Source of the DNA: Mesorhizobium hawassense
GTDB taxonomy: Bacteria > Pseudomonadota > Alphaproteobacteria > Rhizobiales > Rhizobiaceae
Length of the DNA stretch: 64,000 nucleotides
Direction of reading: 5' to 3'
NCBI RefSeq assembly: GCF_003289945.1
Contig: NZ_QMBP01000004.1
Location: forward strand, 1 to 64,000
Part shown: positions 41,605-51,108 of the stretch, piece after piece
Position numbering within the stretch: position 1 is the first letter of the stretch
Layout: every line of letters begins with the position of its first letter
Translations under genes and position numbers: made by a program
Notes under the pieces: model-generated
Database searches by the model: none
The model's input: the letters and a program-made list of their open reading frames with translations, nothing else
What the model was told of the DNA's origin: nothing

Positions 41605-42093
41605 TCACTCCGGCGTCAGCACCGCCACTTTGAGGTCGGCCTTCTTCGCGCCGCTGAACTGAACGGTGGCCGGACCGGCTGTCAGCTTGAAGCGCACGCT
41701 CTTGCGGATGCCCGGACAGGTCTTCACGCCGCTGAAAGCCGCCGATTTTACGGTCTTGCCATCCTGCACGACATCGATCCAGGCCTCGTCGGACAGGCTG
41801 AATTGAAGCTCGCCTTCAGGCGGCACGGTGACGCTGGCCGTCGCGCCGAACGTGCCGGCTGCGGGCGCGCGCCCCGGCGGCACCTCGAAGCTGATCGTGT
41901 CGACCGCCGCGAGCGAGAAATCCGCCGCTTGCCCGACCGTCAGATCAGCGCCGGACTGCGCGGCGGGCGCCGCCGGAAACAGGGCCTGCTCGCGTTCGAC
42001 CGGCCATTTGAAGGCATCGCAACCGGTATCGGCGGCCATGGCGAAGCCGGTGCCTGCAAGGATTGCGAACAGGGTTATGACGATCTTTTTCAT
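41605..42093 (-). CDS. Small exported protein of unknown function
   Basis: I do not recognise the 162-residue protein. It has a signal peptide (MKKIVITLFAILAGTGFAMA, then ADTG), followed by GCDAFKWPVEREQALF and a beta-rich body with repeated Val/Ala-Pro segments. Two cysteines (GCDAF and KTCPGIRKS) could form a disulfide. The frame is open further upstream, but that part lacks a signal-like start. The upstream leader is AT-rich and rather long. It is probably periplasmic. Confidence 0.7.
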   Translation of the reverse strand: MKKIVITLFAILAGTGFAMAADTGCDAFKWPVEREQALFPAAPAAQSGADLTVGQAADFSLAAVDTISFEVPPGRAPAAGTFGATASVTVPPEGELQFSLSDEAWIDVVQDGKTVKSAAFSGVKTCPGIRKSVRFKLTAGPATVQFSGAKKADLKVAVLTPE

Positions 42094-42292
42094 GGCAAAG
42101 GGGACTCGCGCGGTTTGATGTGTCCGCATACAGATACAACCATAAGGATAAATATGCAACCATCACGAGAAAAAATATGGCGAGTGAAACCGTTTTCGCT
42201 CACCGATTGTTGATGTCGGGCTATGGGAAGTGAATGGTCCATTGCCGGGCGATAATTTATGGCCTCAGGGCGGGAGTAAAATGGAGTTTTAG

Positions 42293-42691
42293 ATGAAGCT
42301 TTTTGAAAGCCTTGCTCAGTATCGGCCGCAGGTGCTGGGCGTATTGCGCATCATGACCGCCCTGCAGTTCATCGAACATGGCTCGCAGAAGCTGTTCAAC
42401 TTCCCGGTCAGCGCCGAGCCGCATGCCCTCACCGGGCTGACGACGGCTGCCGGCATTCTCGAATTCGCCGGCGGCATCCTTCTAGCGCTTGGCCTCTTCA
42501 CCCGCCCGGTCGCCTTCCTTCTCGCCGGCGAAATGGCGATCGCCTATTTCATGGCGCACTTTCCGCGCGACTTCTTCCCGGCCAACAACGGCGGCGACGC
42601 AGCCATCCTGTTCTGCTTTGTCTTCCTCTATCTGTTCTTTGCCGGTTCGGGCGCCTTCGCGCTGGACAATCGCGAGAACGCCAGGGCCTGA
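42293..42691 (+). CDS. DoxX family membrane protein
   Basis: The 132-residue protein has four membrane helices. VLRIMTALQFIEHGSQKLFNFP, ILEFAGGILLALGLFTRPVAFLLAGEMAIAYF and HFPRDFFPANNGGDAAILFCFVFLYLF are typical of the DoxX/YphA group. Its function in redox chemistry or membrane complexes is not established. It is a second DoxX in this window, not near the first. The next gene converges on it with a 20-base gap. Confidence 0.87.
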   Translation: MKLFESLAQYRPQVLGVLRIMTALQFIEHGSQKLFNFPVSAEPHALTGLTTAAGILEFAGGILLALGLFTRPVAFLLAGEMAIAYFMAHFPRDFFPANNGGDAAILFCFVFLYLFFAGSGAFALDNRENARA

Positions 42692-42711
42692 AGGCAGGAT
42701 GCGCGCCGCCG

Positions 42712-45138
42712 TCAGGCACGCATCCGCTCGAAATTGGCGTCGAAAAGCGGCGCCGCCTGGATACGCGCCGCATGACGCTTGCCGAGGATCTCGATCTCGA
42801 ACCCGTGCGGCCTGTCGGCGATCTCCTTCGGCACGTAGCCCATCGCGACCGACGTCTTCGAATTGTGCGCAAAGCCGCCCGACGTGACCCAGCCGCGCAC
42901 GACGCCGTCATGCCAGATCGCCTCGTCGCCGATCACGTCGGCATCGGTGGCATCGACGATGAAGCTGCGCAGTCGAAGCTTGCCGCCCTCTCTGCGCTCG
43001 GCAAGCGCTGCCTGCTTGCCGATGAAGTCCGCGTCCTTGCCATAGGCGACGAAACGGTCGAGCCCAGCCTCGACCGGCCCATAGATCGGCCGGTACTCGC
43101 GCGCCCATGAGCCGTAATTCTTTTCCAGCCTCAGCGCGTTGAGCGCGCGCGAGCCGAACAGGCCGATGCCGAATTCCTCGCCCGCGGTGACCAGCGCCTG
43201 GTAGGCGGCGCGCTGATATTCGGGCGCCACCCAGATCTCGTAGCCGAGGTCGCCGGTGTAGCTGACGCGGCCGACTAGGCACGGCGCCATACCGATATCC
43301 ATCCTGGCCACAGCCATGAAGGGGAATGCGGCGTTGGAAACGTCGGCGCGGGTGAACTTGGCCAGAACTGCCCGCGCCCTCGGCCCGGCAATGGCAAGGC
43401 CTGTGAGCTTCTGACCCAGCGCCTCGATATGCACCGAGCCGTCGTTGGGCAGATGCGTCTCGAACCAGCGCATATGGTACTGCTCGGCGATGCCGGAGCC
43501 GGCGATGAACCACTCGCCGTCGTCGATATTGGCCAGCGTGAAATCGCCGATCAGTCTGCCGTCGTCCTTCAGCATCGGCGTCAGCGTCATACGCCCGCGC
43601 CTGGGCAGCTTGCAGGCAAGCATGCGGTCGAGCCAGGCGGCCGCCCCCTCGCCCGTCACCCTGTATTTGGCGAAGTTGGAAATCTCCGACAGGCCGACGC
43701 CGTTGCGCACGGTCGCCACTTCCTTGCCGACATGGTCGAAGTCTGTCGAGCGTCGCCAGGAGAACTCATCCTTGACGCCTTCCGGCGCGTACCACAGCGG
43801 CACCTCGAGCCCGTAGGAGACACCCCATTGCGCGCCCTTGGCCACAAGCGTGTCGTAGACCGGCGTCGTCTTGAGCTGACGCCCGGCCGGCAGTTCCTCG
43901 TTCGGGAAGCGGATCGAGAAGCGGCGCGAATAATTCTCGCGCACCTTGGCATTGGTGTAGGCCATCGTCGCCCAATCGCCGTAGCGCGCCACGTCCATCG
44001 CCCAGATGTCGGCGCCGGGATCGCCCTCGATCATCCAGTTGGAGAGCGCCAGCCCGACGCCGCCGCCCTGGCTGAAGCCGGCCATGACGCCACAGGCGAC
44101 CCAGAAGCCCGGCAGGCCGCGCACCGGGCCGACCAGCGGATTGCCGTCCGGCGCGAAGGTGAAGGGGCCGTTGATGATCTGCTTGATGCCTGTGTTCTGG
44201 AAGGCCGGGAAATGCCGGAAGCCGACCTCCAGCGACGGCGCGATGCGGTCGATGTCCGGCTCCAGCAATTCATGGCCGAAATTCCACGGCGTCTGGAACT
44301 CGGACCAGACCTTGTTCGCCTTCTCATAGGTGCCCATCAGCATGCCGCCGCGCTCCTGGCGCAGATAAAGCTCGCCGTCGAAGTCGACCGCGTGGATGAT
44401 CTCGGTGCCGGTCTTCTCGTTCCAGTCGGCGACCTCCGGCATGTCCTCGGTGATCAGATACATGTGCTCCATCGCGAGCACCGGCAGTTCGAGCCCGACC
44501 ATGCGGCCGACCTCGCGCGCCCACAGGCCGCCGGCATTGACGACATGCTCGGCCACCACCTCGCCCTTGTTGGTGATGACGCGCCACAACCCGTCGGGAC
44601 GGCGCACGATGTCCTCGACCTTGGTGAAGCGCTCGACCTCGGCGCCCAGTTTGCGCGCGGCCTTGGCATAGGCATGCGTCACGCCGGACGGGTCGAGATG
44701 GCCGTCCTCCTTGTTGCGCACCGCGCCGACGAATTGGCTGGAATCGATGAGCGGCATCAATTCCGCCGCTTCCTTCGCCGAGATCACCTCGAGGTCGATG
44801 CCGAGATAACGGCCTTTCGAGACCACGCCGCGCAGCCAGTCGAGCCGCGCCTCGGTTGCGGCCAGCAGCACGCCGCCGGTCAGATGCACGCCGGTCGCCT
44901 GCCCCGAAAGCTCCTCGATCTCCTTGTAGAGCGAGATCGTGTATTTCTGCAGCTTGGCCACGTTGGGATCGCCATTGATGGTGTGCATGCCGCCCGCCGC
45001 ATGCCAGGTCGAGCCCGACGTCAACTCGTCGCGCTCCAAAAGCACGACGTCGGTCCAGCCATGGCGGGCAAGATGGAACAGCACCGAGCATCCGACGACA
45101 CCGCCACCGATGACCACGACCTTTGCATGCGACTTCAT
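42712..45138 (-). CDS. Flavin-dependent N-methyl oxidase/dehydrogenase with a GcvT-like folate domain
   Basis: The 808-residue protein resembles dimethylglycine and sarcosine dehydrogenases. The N-terminal half is a DAO-type FAD domain (VVVIGGGVVGCSVLFHLARH) with H46 in STWHAAGG, the histidine that can bind FAD covalently in dimethylglycine dehydrogenase. The C-terminal half (about 430-800) is a GcvT/aminomethyltransferase-type domain that transfers the released one-carbon unit to tetrahydrofolate. It lies 65 bases after an MttB-family methyltransferase gene on the same strand, so both may strip methyl groups from a quaternary amine one after the other. The exact substrate is unknown. Confidence 0.88.
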   Translation of the reverse strand: MKSHAKVVVIGGGVVGCSVLFHLARHGWTDVVLLERDELTSGSTWHAAGGMHTINGDPNVAKLQKYTISLYKEIEELSGQATGVHLTGGVLLAATEARLDWLRGVVSKGRYLGIDLEVISAKEAAELMPLIDSSQFVGAVRNKEDGHLDPSGVTHAYAKAARKLGAEVERFTKVEDIVRRPDGLWRVITNKGEVVAEHVVNAGGLWAREVGRMVGLELPVLAMEHMYLITEDMPEVADWNEKTGTEIIHAVDFDGELYLRQERGGMLMGTYEKANKVWSEFQTPWNFGHELLEPDIDRIAPSLEVGFRHFPAFQNTGIKQIINGPFTFAPDGNPLVGPVRGLPGFWVACGVMAGFSQGGGVGLALSNWMIEGDPGADIWAMDVARYGDWATMAYTNAKVRENYSRRFSIRFPNEELPAGRQLKTTPVYDTLVAKGAQWGVSYGLEVPLWYAPEGVKDEFSWRRSTDFDHVGKEVATVRNGVGLSEISNFAKYRVTGEGAAAWLDRMLACKLPRRGRMTLTPMLKDDGRLIGDFTLANIDDGEWFIAGSGIAEQYHMRWFETHLPNDGSVHIEALGQKLTGLAIAGPRARAVLAKFTRADVSNAAFPFMAVARMDIGMAPCLVGRVSYTGDLGYEIWVAPEYQRAAYQALVTAGEEFGIGLFGSRALNALRLEKNYGSWAREYRPIYGPVEAGLDRFVAYGKDADFIGKQAALAERREGGKLRLRSFIVDATDADVIGDEAIWHDGVVRGWVTSGGFAHNSKTSVAMGYVPKEIADRPHGFEIEILGKRHAARIQAAPLFDANFERMRA

Positions 45139-45203
45139 GGGCTTTTTCTCGTAGGTTCAATGAGTTGAGAGATTGAAATGAATCAGATTGGGAAGCCGTT
45201 CCC

Positions 45204-46742
45204 TCACGGCTCGCCCTGCCCGATCGTTTCCTTGCGGCGTGCCATATAGGCTTCGAGCGCCTCGCGGACAGCCGGATCCATGACCGGCTCGACATATTCC
45301 TCCAGCGCTTTCTTCCACAGCCGCGTCGCGCGCGCCGTCGTGTCCAGCCCGCCGGCCTCCTGCCAGGCCTCGTAGTTCTGCCAGTTGGAGAGCATGGGCT
45401 GGTAGAAGGCGGTGGCGTAACGCTCCAGCGTGTGCGGCTCGCCGAAGAAATGGCCGCCGGTCGGCACCGCGCCCAGCGCCTCGACCGCCAACTCGCTCTC
45501 ATCGACGACGATCGGCCGAAGGAACTCCATCATGTGCTGCATCATCTCGACATCGATGATGAGCTTTTCGAACGAGGCTGTCAGTCCACCCTCCTGCCAG
45601 CCGGCGGCATGGTAGACGAGATTGCCGTGGCCGAGCACCGCGCCCCACAGCGCCATCAGAGTCTCATAAGCGCCCTGCGCGTCCGCCGCATTCGAGGCCG
45701 AGCCCGGCGTCGTGCGGTACGGCAACTTATAGCGCCGCGCCAACTGCCCCGAGGCGATGTTGGCCTTGGTGTTTTCCGGCGTGCCGAAGGCCGGCGCGCC
45801 CGACTTCATGTCGACATTGGAGGTGAAGGCGCCGTACATCACCGGCGCGCCGGGACGTACCAGCTGCGTCAGCACGATGCCGAACAGCGCCTCGGCATTC
45901 TGCTGCGCCAGCGCTCCGGCAAGCGTAACCGGGCTCATCGCGCCCATCAGCGTGAACGGCGTCACCGCCACCGACTGGGCGTATTCGGCCATGGTCATCA
46001 GCCCTTCCGCCATCATCTCGTCGAAGCGGCGCGGCGAGTTGACCGAAATGATGGTGGTGATGCCGGGATCTTGGGCAATCTGCTCGAGCGTCAGCCCGCG
46101 CGCGATCGCCATCATCTCGATGCCGTCCAGCGCCCTGCCCCTGCCGATCGCCGAGACGTGGAAGCATTTGTCGGTCAGCGTCAGATTGGCGAAATAGGTG
46201 TCCATGTGCCTCGTGTTGGCCGGCAGCTCGATCGGCGCGCAGACCTGGTTGCCCAGCATGTGGATGCAGTTGAAATGCTGCGCCAGCCGCACAAGGTTCT
46301 GATAGTCGGGCATGTTGCCGGCGCGACGGCCTCGTTCCATGTCGTGCACATTGGGCGGCCCCGCCACCAGCGTGAAGTTGATGGTGTTGCCGCCGAGGTG
46401 GATGGCATGCGCCGGATTGCGCGGGGTCAGCGTGTAGTGGCTGCGCGTCGACTTCAGCGCCTCCTCGACCATGCCGCGATCGATACGCACATTCATCGTG
46501 GCGTGGTCGACCCTGGCACCGGCACGCTCGAACAGCGACAGCGCCCGCGTGCTCATCACCTCGATGCCGAAATTCTCCAGTATATGCATCGATGCCTGGT
46601 GGATGGCCTCGATCTGGTCGGCCGACAGCAGCGCCATCGGCGGATAGGGATTTTCCACCCGCCGCCGCGGCAGCTGCGGAATGGCGGCGGGTCCCCGGTT
46701 GCTCATGCGCTCGGCGCCGCGCTTGCGTCTTGGTTCGCTCAT
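45204..46742 (-). CDS. MttB-family (trimethylamine/quaternary amine) methyltransferase, non-pyrrolysine
   Basis: The 512-residue protein belongs to the MttB superfamily: SADQIEAIHQASMHILENFGIEV near the start, GRALDGIEMMAIARGL, ISVNSPRRFDEMMAEGL and GAVPTGGHFFGEPHT near the end. No in-frame amber codon is present, so no pyrrolysine is used; relatives such as MtgB act on glycine betaine instead of trimethylamine. These enzymes usually pass a methyl group to a corrinoid protein, yet no corrinoid protein gene is in this window. The flavin/folate demethylase downstream may complete the pathway. ATG 46742 lacks a strong ribosome site; Met at 46706 is possible. Confidence 0.85.
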   Translation of the reverse strand: MSEPRRKRGAERMSNRGPAAIPQLPRRRVENPYPPMALLSADQIEAIHQASMHILENFGIEVMSTRALSLFERAGARVDHATMNVRIDRGMVEEALKSTRSHYTLTPRNPAHAIHLGGNTINFTLVAGPPNVHDMERGRRAGNMPDYQNLVRLAQHFNCIHMLGNQVCAPIELPANTRHMDTYFANLTLTDKCFHVSAIGRGRALDGIEMMAIARGLTLEQIAQDPGITTIISVNSPRRFDEMMAEGLMTMAEYAQSVAVTPFTLMGAMSPVTLAGALAQQNAEALFGIVLTQLVRPGAPVMYGAFTSNVDMKSGAPAFGTPENTKANIASGQLARRYKLPYRTTPGSASNAADAQGAYETLMALWGAVLGHGNLVYHAAGWQEGGLTASFEKLIIDVEMMQHMMEFLRPIVVDESELAVEALGAVPTGGHFFGEPHTLERYATAFYQPMLSNWQNYEAWQEAGGLDTTARATRLWKKALEEYVEPVMDPAVREALEAYMARRKETIGQGEP

Positions 46743-46953
46743 GCGCGCATCAGAGCGCCCTCATCATAAACCGGCTGTCAGGAATTCGTCGTTTGCCGGC
46801 GTGATTTTAGCCTAAGCGGCATTTTTCGAAATTGATGAAAAGAATGGCGACACAAATGGTCGTAATATCGACAATCGATTTTTCATTGCTCTCACGCCCG
46901 CGTTAAGGAAGGCGGCAAGACTCCTTTTATGATTTCGGCCTATTCGTCTTCCA

Positions 46954-47544
46954 ATGCGTAGGTCGAGTTTTAGTAAAATTGTCACCGTCTCCGTGCTGCT
47001 GGCGCTTTCGGCCTGCGCGACGGCGCCCAGCCACATCAACAATGTCTGCGCCGTCTTCGACCAGAACGACGGCTGGTTCGACAACTGGCAGTCCGCCGCC
47101 GAACGCACCGAACAGAAATACGGCATTCCCGTTCCCGTGCTGATGGCGACGGTGCGCAAGGAATCCGGCTTCAAGAGCAATGCCCGCCCGCCGCGCACCA
47201 AGCTGCTCGGCTTCATCCCGTGGACGCATGTCTCGAGCGCCACCGGCTACTCGCAGGCGCTCGACGGCACCTGGTCGCAATATCAAAGCGAGACCGGCAA
47301 CTGGACGGCGCGCCGCACCAAATTCTCCGACGCCGTCGACTTCGTCGGCTGGTACCATTCAAAGACCGCCGATACGTTCGGCGTTGCCCGCAACGACACC
47401 TACAATCTCTATCTGGCCTATTATCTCGGCTGGACCGCCTATGGCCGCGGCAATCGCGGCGACGCCGGTGTGCAGACCTATGCGCGCGCCACCGACAAGA
47501 TGGCGCGCGATTATGAGGCGCAGCTACGGCAGTGTGGCAGTTGA
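46954..47544 (+). CDS. Lipoprotein with a lytic transglycosylase-like fold
   Basis: The 196-residue protein is a lipoprotein: KIVTVSVLLALSAC is a lipobox with the cysteine at 21. The rest has an SLT-like pattern: YGIPVPVLMATVRKESGFKSNA, with a glutamate where lysozyme-like lytic enzymes have theirs, and DTYNLYLAYYLGWTAYGRG. It probably anchors to a membrane facing the periplasm and cleaves or binds peptidoglycan. The glutamate supports a catalytic role; the fold match is from pattern only. It faces the ABC operon tail-to-tail. Confidence 0.75.
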   Translation: MRRSSFSKIVTVSVLLALSACATAPSHINNVCAVFDQNDGWFDNWQSAAERTEQKYGIPVPVLMATVRKESGFKSNARPPRTKLLGFIPWTHVSSATGYSQALDGTWSQYQSETGNWTARRTKFSDAVDFVGWYHSKTADTFGVARNDTYNLYLAYYLGWTAYGRGNRGDAGVQTYARATDKMARDYEAQLRQCGS

Positions 47545-47557
47545 CACCCAGCCCGGC

Positions 47558-49888
47558 TTAGTGCCGCCTCGTCGTGTCCTTCGGCTTTTTAACACCGGTT
47601 TCGGAAGTCTCGTCGCGCACTTTGTTGCGACGGGCTCGCATTCCGGCCTGGTCCTGCTCCACGGCATCCCCGATCTGGTCGGCTTCCGCGCTGCCCGTTT
47701 TGCCACGCGGCCGGTCGGGCGCAGTTCCCGACAAACCCGGCCCCGCGCCGTGCACATCATCCGGCACGCCCTCATGCGCCGCATGCTCCTTGTCGAACCT
47801 GATGACCGGCTCCATCTTAGCCAGCACATCGTCCGCGAGCCAGCACAGGCTCATATGACCGTCGCCGAGATTTTTCACCGGCGGCACTTTCGTCTCACAC
47901 AGATTGTCCGGCACCAGCTTCTTGTAGCCGCAACGCGTCTGGAACGGGCAGCCCGTCGGCGGGTTCATTGCCGACGGGATGTCGCCCTCGAGCACGATGT
48001 GCTTCTTGACCACGCTGGTGTCGGCGATCGGGATCGCCGACAGCAGCGCCTCGGTATAGGGGTGGTAGGGTGGCGAGAAGATCTGGTCCGTCGTGCCCTG
48101 TTCGACGATGTAGCCGAGATACATGACGACGACGCGGTCGGCGATGTAGCGCACCACCGACAGATCGTGGCTGATGAACAGCATCGTCGTCTTGTTCTTG
48201 CGCTGGATATCCATCAAGAGCTCGGTCACCGCCGCCTGCACCGAGACGTCGAGCGCCGAGACCGGCTCGTCGGCCACCACCACCTTGGCATCGCCGGCAA
48301 AGGCGCGCGCCACGCCGATACGCTGTTTCTGACCACCCGAAAGCTGGCGCGGCTTGCGGGTTTCGAACGCCCGCGGCAGCTTCACTAGGTCGAGCAGTTC
48401 CAGCATGCGCTGGCGCCGCTCGGCGACATTCTTGCCGACATTGAACTTTTCCAGCGTGCGGATGATCTGCGAGCCGACGGAATGGCTGGGGTTGAGCGTG
48501 TCGAACGGGTTCTGGAACACCATCTGGATCGACGACACCGTATCGACGCCACGGCTCTCGATGCCCGTCGACTGGATTTCCTTGTTGGCCAGCGTCACCG
48601 TGCCTGAGCTCGCGGTTTCGAGGCCCAGCAGCACCTTCGCCAGCGTCGACTTTCCGCAGCCGGATTCGCCGACAATCGCCACCGTTTCGGATTCGCGGGC
48701 GGTGAACGAGATCGTCTCGTTGGCCTTGACGACGCGGCCCTCGCTGGAGCCGAACACTTCGCTACCGCCGACCTTGTAGTATTTCTTCAGGTCCTGGATT
48801 TTCAGCACCGGCGCGCCGGGCTCGACCTTTTCGTTGACCTTCTTGGCGCCGGGCGGCAGCGCCTCCCAGTCGATCTCGTTGAAGCGCACGCAGCGCGAGA
48901 AATGCCCCTCATGGCCGTCGACCGGAACCATCGGGATTTCGGCGGCGTTGCAGACGCCCTCGACGAAATGGTGGCAGCGTGGCCCGAAATTGCAGCCCTT
49001 CGGCCGTTCATGCGGCAGCGGCAACTGGCCGGGGATGGAGATCAGCGGCCGCGAATTCTTGTCGGCGCCGGGCAGCGGGATCGAGCGGAACAGCCCTTGC
49101 GTATAGGGATGGCGCATCCGGTCGAAAACGTCCTTGATCTTGCCGGTCTCGACCGCCTCACCGGAATACATCACCGTGATCTTGTCGCAGGTCTCGAGGA
49201 TGAGGCCGAGATTGTGCGACACGAAGATCATCGAGGTGCCGAACTTCTCGCCCAGCCCCTTGACCAGTTCGACGATGCCGGCCTCGACGGTGACGTCGAG
49301 CGCGGTGGTCGGCTCGTCGAGTAGAAGCAGCGCTGGCTTGGACAGCAGCGCCATGGCGATGACGATGCGCTGCTGCTGGCCGCCGGACAACTGGTGCGGA
49401 TAAGACCGCATCATGCGCTCCGGATCGGGCAGCTTCACCGCGCGCACCATTTCCAGCGCCCTTGTGTAGGCCTCTTCCTTCGACACCTTGTCGTGGATCA
49501 GCGGCACTTCCATCAGCTGCTGGCCAATCTTCATCGCCGGATTGAGGCTCGCCATCGGCTCCTGGTAGATCATGGCGATCTTGTTGCCGCGAATGGCGCG
49601 CAACTCCTCCTCGGAGAGCTCGCCCATGTCCTTGCCCTGGAACTTGATCTTGCCGCCGACGATCTTCCCGATGTTGGAGAGGTCGCGCATGATGCCGAGT
49701 GAGACCGTCGACTTGCCGCAGCCGGACTCGCCCACGATGCCCATCGCCTCGCCGGGCATCACCGTGCAGGAAAAGTCCATCACCGCCGGAATCTCGCCCT
49801 TGCGCGTGAAGAAGGAGATCGACAGGTTCTCGATCTCGATGATCGGCCCACCGGTCGACCTGGCTGGATCTCGAACTGCCTCGTTCAT
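47558..49888 (-). CDS. Fused double-ATPase of a peptide/opine-type ABC importer (DppD-DppF)
   Basis: One polypeptide of 776 residues carries two full ATPase domains. The first, like DppD, has GESGCGKSTVS, LSGGQQQRIVIAMAL and LLLDEPTTALDVT. The second, like DppF, has GESGCGKSTLA, LSGGQKQRIGVARAF and VVADEPVSALDVS. Each is followed by a cysteine-rich oligopeptide-transporter tail (GCNFGPRCHHF and GCPFQTRCGYK). Normally these are two genes. The last 60-odd residues are low-complexity and charged. ATG 49888 with GGAG six bases ahead was preferred over the longer frame, which would overlap the permease stop. Confidence 0.9.
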   Translation of the reverse strand: MNEAVRDPARSTGGPIIEIENLSISFFTRKGEIPAVMDFSCTVMPGEAMGIVGESGCGKSTVSLGIMRDLSNIGKIVGGKIKFQGKDMGELSEEELRAIRGNKIAMIYQEPMASLNPAMKIGQQLMEVPLIHDKVSKEEAYTRALEMVRAVKLPDPERMMRSYPHQLSGGQQQRIVIAMALLSKPALLLLDEPTTALDVTVEAGIVELVKGLGEKFGTSMIFVSHNLGLILETCDKITVMYSGEAVETGKIKDVFDRMRHPYTQGLFRSIPLPGADKNSRPLISIPGQLPLPHERPKGCNFGPRCHHFVEGVCNAAEIPMVPVDGHEGHFSRCVRFNEIDWEALPPGAKKVNEKVEPGAPVLKIQDLKKYYKVGGSEVFGSSEGRVVKANETISFTARESETVAIVGESGCGKSTLAKVLLGLETASSGTVTLANKEIQSTGIESRGVDTVSSIQMVFQNPFDTLNPSHSVGSQIIRTLEKFNVGKNVAERRQRMLELLDLVKLPRAFETRKPRQLSGGQKQRIGVARAFAGDAKVVVADEPVSALDVSVQAAVTELLMDIQRKNKTTMLFISHDLSVVRYIADRVVVMYLGYIVEQGTTDQIFSPPYHPYTEALLSAIPIADTSVVKKHIVLEGDIPSAMNPPTGCPFQTRCGYKKLVPDNLCETKVPPVKNLGDGHMSLCWLADDVLAKMEPVIRFDKEHAAHEGVPDDVHGAGPGLSGTAPDRPRGKTGSAEADQIGDAVEQDQAGMRARRNKVRDETSETGVKKPKDTTRRH

Positions 49889-49938
49889 GGGTCGCTCCAA
49901 TCCTTGTTCTTCATCACGTGGGATCCGGGACCCCGCCG

Positions 49939-51096
49939 TCAATCCTTCATCGACTGTTCACGCAGCGAATCCGCCAAAAGGTTCAGCCCCAGCACGAACG
50001 ACATCAGCGCGATCGTCGGCGGCAGCGCCGGGTGGATGAAGGAGCGCAAGAGGCGGCTGGCATCCTTGATCGCGGTGCCCCAGTCCGGGCTTTCCGGCGC
50101 GAGGCCCAGGCCGAAATAGCCAAGCGTGCCAAGCAGGATCGTCGTGTAGCCGATGCGCAGGCAGGCATCGACGATCAGCGGTCCGCGGGCATTGGGCAGG
50201 ATCTCCCAAAGCATGATGTACCAGGGCGATTCACCGCGCGTCTGCGCCGCCGCCACATAGTCGCGCGTCTTGATGTCCATGGTCAGCCCGCGCACGATGC
50301 GGAACACGCCGGGGCTGGATGCGAAGACCACCGCCACGAAAATGTTGAGCTGGTTCGGATCGATGTGGACGATATGCAGCGGATCCTTGTCGAAAACCAG
50401 GCCGACATAGATCCAGCCACCAACGACGAGCGTGATACCGAGCAGGATATAGAGCCGGTCCGGCCGGTTCTTGAAACGCGTCCAGAACAGCACGCTGAAG
50501 AAGATGATCGGGAACAGGAAGAACAGCCCGGCCATTGCATAGGGGATCGGCGTGTCCATGATGCCCGGCGTCACCAGGAGGTAGAACAGAAGGATCACCG
50601 GGAAGGCCAGCACCAGATTGGCGAGAAACGACAGCAGCGTGTCGATCTTGCCGCCATAGTAGCCGGCCGGCAGGCCGAGCGTGATGCCGACCATCAGCGC
50701 GAAACCGGTGGCCGCAGGCGCGATGATCAGCACGATCTGGCTGCCATAGACCATGCGCGAGAACACGTCGCGGGCCAGTTTGTCGCCGCCGAAATAGTAG
50801 ATGAGCTTGGACGTGGGCTCGATCGCGCCGGGCAGAGTGTCCTTCATCACCGACACCTGCGCCAGCGGATCGAAGGGCGAGATCGTTGAGGCGAAGATCG
50901 CGGTGAACAGCCAGAACAGGCAGATGAAGACGCCGGCAATGCCAACGCCGCTGTCGAAGAGCTGGCCGTAAAGGCCAAGCCGCTTCTTGTAGGTAAAGCT
51001 GGCACCCATCACCAGGATCAACGCGATCCACACCGGCCAGAAACGCCAGAGCACGCCGACAATGATGTCGAAGGCATTGATATACTCGGTCTGCAT
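49939..51096 (-). CDS. ABC permease, DppC type, with an extra membrane segment pair
   Basis: The 385-residue protein is a peptide-importer permease with DYVAAAQTRGESPWYIMLWEILPNARGPLIV as its EAA region. DppC proteins are near 300 residues. Here an additional segment at about 176-250 holds two hydrophobic stretches (FFLFPIIFFSVLFW and LYILLGITLVVGGWIYVGLVF) and a periplasmic-looking link before the usual next helix. The ATG at 51096 is 12 bases downstream of the DppB stop. It forms the channel with that partner. Confidence 0.88.
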   Translation of the reverse strand: MQTEYINAFDIIVGVLWRFWPVWIALILVMGASFTYKKRLGLYGQLFDSGVGIAGVFICLFWLFTAIFASTISPFDPLAQVSVMKDTLPGAIEPTSKLIYYFGGDKLARDVFSRMVYGSQIVLIIAPAATGFALMVGITLGLPAGYYGGKIDTLLSFLANLVLAFPVILLFYLLVTPGIMDTPIPYAMAGLFFLFPIIFFSVLFWTRFKNRPDRLYILLGITLVVGGWIYVGLVFDKDPLHIVHIDPNQLNIFVAVVFASSPGVFRIVRGLTMDIKTRDYVAAAQTRGESPWYIMLWEILPNARGPLIVDACLRIGYTTILLGTLGYFGLGLAPESPDWGTAIKDASRLLRSFIHPALPPTIALMSFVLGLNLLADSLREQSMKD

Positions 51097-51108
51097 CGAC
51101 CCTGCCCC

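Noticed and set aside
43429..45168. 579-codon frame opposite the flavin/folate demethylase
   Set aside because: Antisense shadow; composition is rich in Arg, Asp and His with no recognisable domain, whereas the minus strand gives a full two-domain enzyme.
45204..46742. Pyrrolysine-containing trimethylamine methyltransferase
   Set aside because: No in-frame amber codon exists, and no pyrrolysine synthesis genes are seen.
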